This document shows, one piece after another, positions 63,216 to 64,000 of a stretch of DNA of 64,000 nt (the first letter of the stretch is position 1; every line of letters begins with the position of its first letter). The DNA is taken from contig NZ_NEJH01000013.1 of assembly GCF_002113025.1 (NCBI RefSeq), forward strand, positions 62,001 to 126,000, written 5' to 3'. Both the position numbers and the translations under genes were made by a program. Under the pieces are notes generated by a model. It ran no database searches. It saw nothing but the letters and a program-made list of their open reading frames with translations, and was not told where the DNA came from. This DNA is from Pseudomonas sp. B28(2017). Lineage in GTDB: Bacteria; Pseudomonadota; Gammaproteobacteria; Pseudomonadales; Pseudomonadaceae.

Positions 63216-64000
63216 TCAGGGTTTACGCGCAATGATCACCTGACTTTTCGCCACCACGGCATCCAGCGCCTGCTTGATCTGCGTGCCCCGTGGCGAAGCC
63301 AGGATCGCCTGCCAGGTATCCGCCCAGTGGTTGAGCAACGGATGGTCCGGGTTGCTGAAATCGACCTTGGCTTCCCAGAACAACAGCATCCACATCGACC
63401 AGTAGAATCCGTACTGGCTGTGGCTGATCACTTCCAGGCCGGCATCGCTGACCATGGCCTTGAACTGCTCTTCGCTGATGATGCGGATGTGGTTGGGCTT
63501 CTGGAAATATTCGGCCGCGGCGATATCTTTCTGCAGATCTTCGGAGCTGGGGTGCGGGACGCTCAGCAGATACAACGCGCCCGGTTTACCGACGCGTACC
63601 AGTTCAGCGAGGAACTGGGCTGGATCGTCCACGTGCTCGATGACCTCGGTCGACACCACCCGCGTGGCGGTCGCATCGGCAATCGGCAGCGGGTTGCAGT
63701 CGGTGACGTGGCATTCGACGTCGCGGGCCGGTGTATCGCTCAGGCGCTGGCGGGTCGCTTCGACCTTGGCTGCGTCGATATCGGCAATGATGATCTTTGC
63801 CCCGCGCATCCCGCAGAAATGCACGTTGCCGCCGTCACCACAGCCCACATCCAGCAACGTGTCCTCGGGGGTCACGGGGAATCCTGTGAACAGTTCGCCG
63901 GTTTGCTGATTGAACCAGCCGCTGAGCATCGCGTCGTGCAGGCCGAGCATATAGGGGTCGACTTTCTCCGCCACGGGTGGCGCAGGCGGTGTCTCTGGCT
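63216..64000 (-). CDS. Class I SAM-dependent methyltransferase (5' end beyond right edge)
   Basis: At least 253 residues visible. SAM-binding motif I LLDVGCGDGGNVHFCGMRGA, motif post-I IIIADIDAAKVEAT, and STEVIEHVDDPAQFLAELVR for motif II. The frame is still open at the window edge with Pro-rich codons upstream of the GTG at 63974, so the true start probably lies outside; the GTG is only an alternative. Target unknown. Separated from hchA by MITE B copy 2. Confidence 0.88.
   Translation of the reverse strand, partial: PETPPAPPVAEKVDPYMLGLHDAMLSGWFNQQTGELFTGFPVTPEDTLLDVGCGDGGNVHFCGMRGAKIIIADIDAAKVEATRQRLSDTPARDVECHVTDCNPLPIADATATRVVSTEVIEHVDDPAQFLAELVRVGKPGALYLLSVPHPSSEDLQKDIAAAEYFQKPNHIRIISEEQFKAMVSDAGLEVISHSQYGFYWSMWMLLFWEAKVDFSNPDHPLLNHWADTWQAILASPRGTQIKQALDAVVAKSQVIIARKP

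Overview
The window looks like a chromosomal segment of a fluorescent Pseudomonas (P. fluorescens group). The evidence is GC-rich coding, several inverted pairs of the Pseudomonas REP (core GCGAGCAGGCTCGCTCCCAC), large siderophore-type NRPS genes behind candidate PvdS boxes, an RsmX-like small RNA with a GacA-type upstream site, and a quinohemoprotein amine dehydrogenase locus. All calls come from reading the sequence and recalled family knowledge; no database search was run.

Layout. (1) 1-19.6 kb, minus strand: type II thioesterase, then NRPS C-A(Ser)-T-E-C-A(Lys?)-T-C, then a TauD/SyrP-type Fe(II) hydroxylase, then a short NRPS with a degenerate C-like (interface) domain-A(His-like?)-T, then NRPS C-A(Thr)-T-E-C that runs off the left edge. 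Predicted order is D-Ser, Lys, (beta-hydroxy)His, D-Thr and onward, which suits a pyoverdine-type side chain. (2) 19.7-26.5 kb: GH15 hydrolase, a BRCT protein, divergent glxA-type regulator and isonitrile hydratase, RsmX-like sRNA and small enzymes. (3) 26.5-38.8 kb: complete qhn locus. qhnA-D-C-B encode the alpha subunit, radical SAM enzyme, gamma subunit precursor and beta subunit; qhnF-E-G encode exporter, leader protease and flavin monooxygenase, with a sigma-54 activator overlapping qhnF. A divergent aldehyde dehydrogenase has a textbook -24/-12 promoter. Together they would deaminate primary amines in the periplasm and oxidise the aldehyde. (4) 39-42.7 kb: MFS permease, M20-type amidohydrolase and acetylpolyamine amidohydrolase in one probable operon. 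(5) 43.2-45.7 kb: IS21-like end remnant and an IS1182-type transposon bounded by a perfect 20-base inverted repeat that also encloses a barstar-family gene. (6) 45.7-52.4 kb: two LysR-controlled oxidoreductase clusters, the second ending in an MFS gene with a 3' frameshift.

(7) 52.4-60 kb is accessory DNA: orphan immunity-type genes (Rap1a/Tai-like and two unassigned), a toxin C-terminal remnant 7 nt upstream of one of them, an integron-cassette-like unit with an attC-like site, two families of MITE-like elements, a degenerate dispersed repeat that acts as their landing site, and 15 perfect copies of a 9-base tandem repeat before a truncated sseB-like gene. (8) 60-64 kb: LysE exporter, an hchA-luxR pair with overlapping ends, another MITE and a methyltransferase cut by the right edge.

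The strongest leads are the split-condensation NRPS arrangement around the His-like module, the IS/MITE families sharing termini and target site with a barstar passenger, and the small immunity-gene and cassette graveyard at 52-57 kb.
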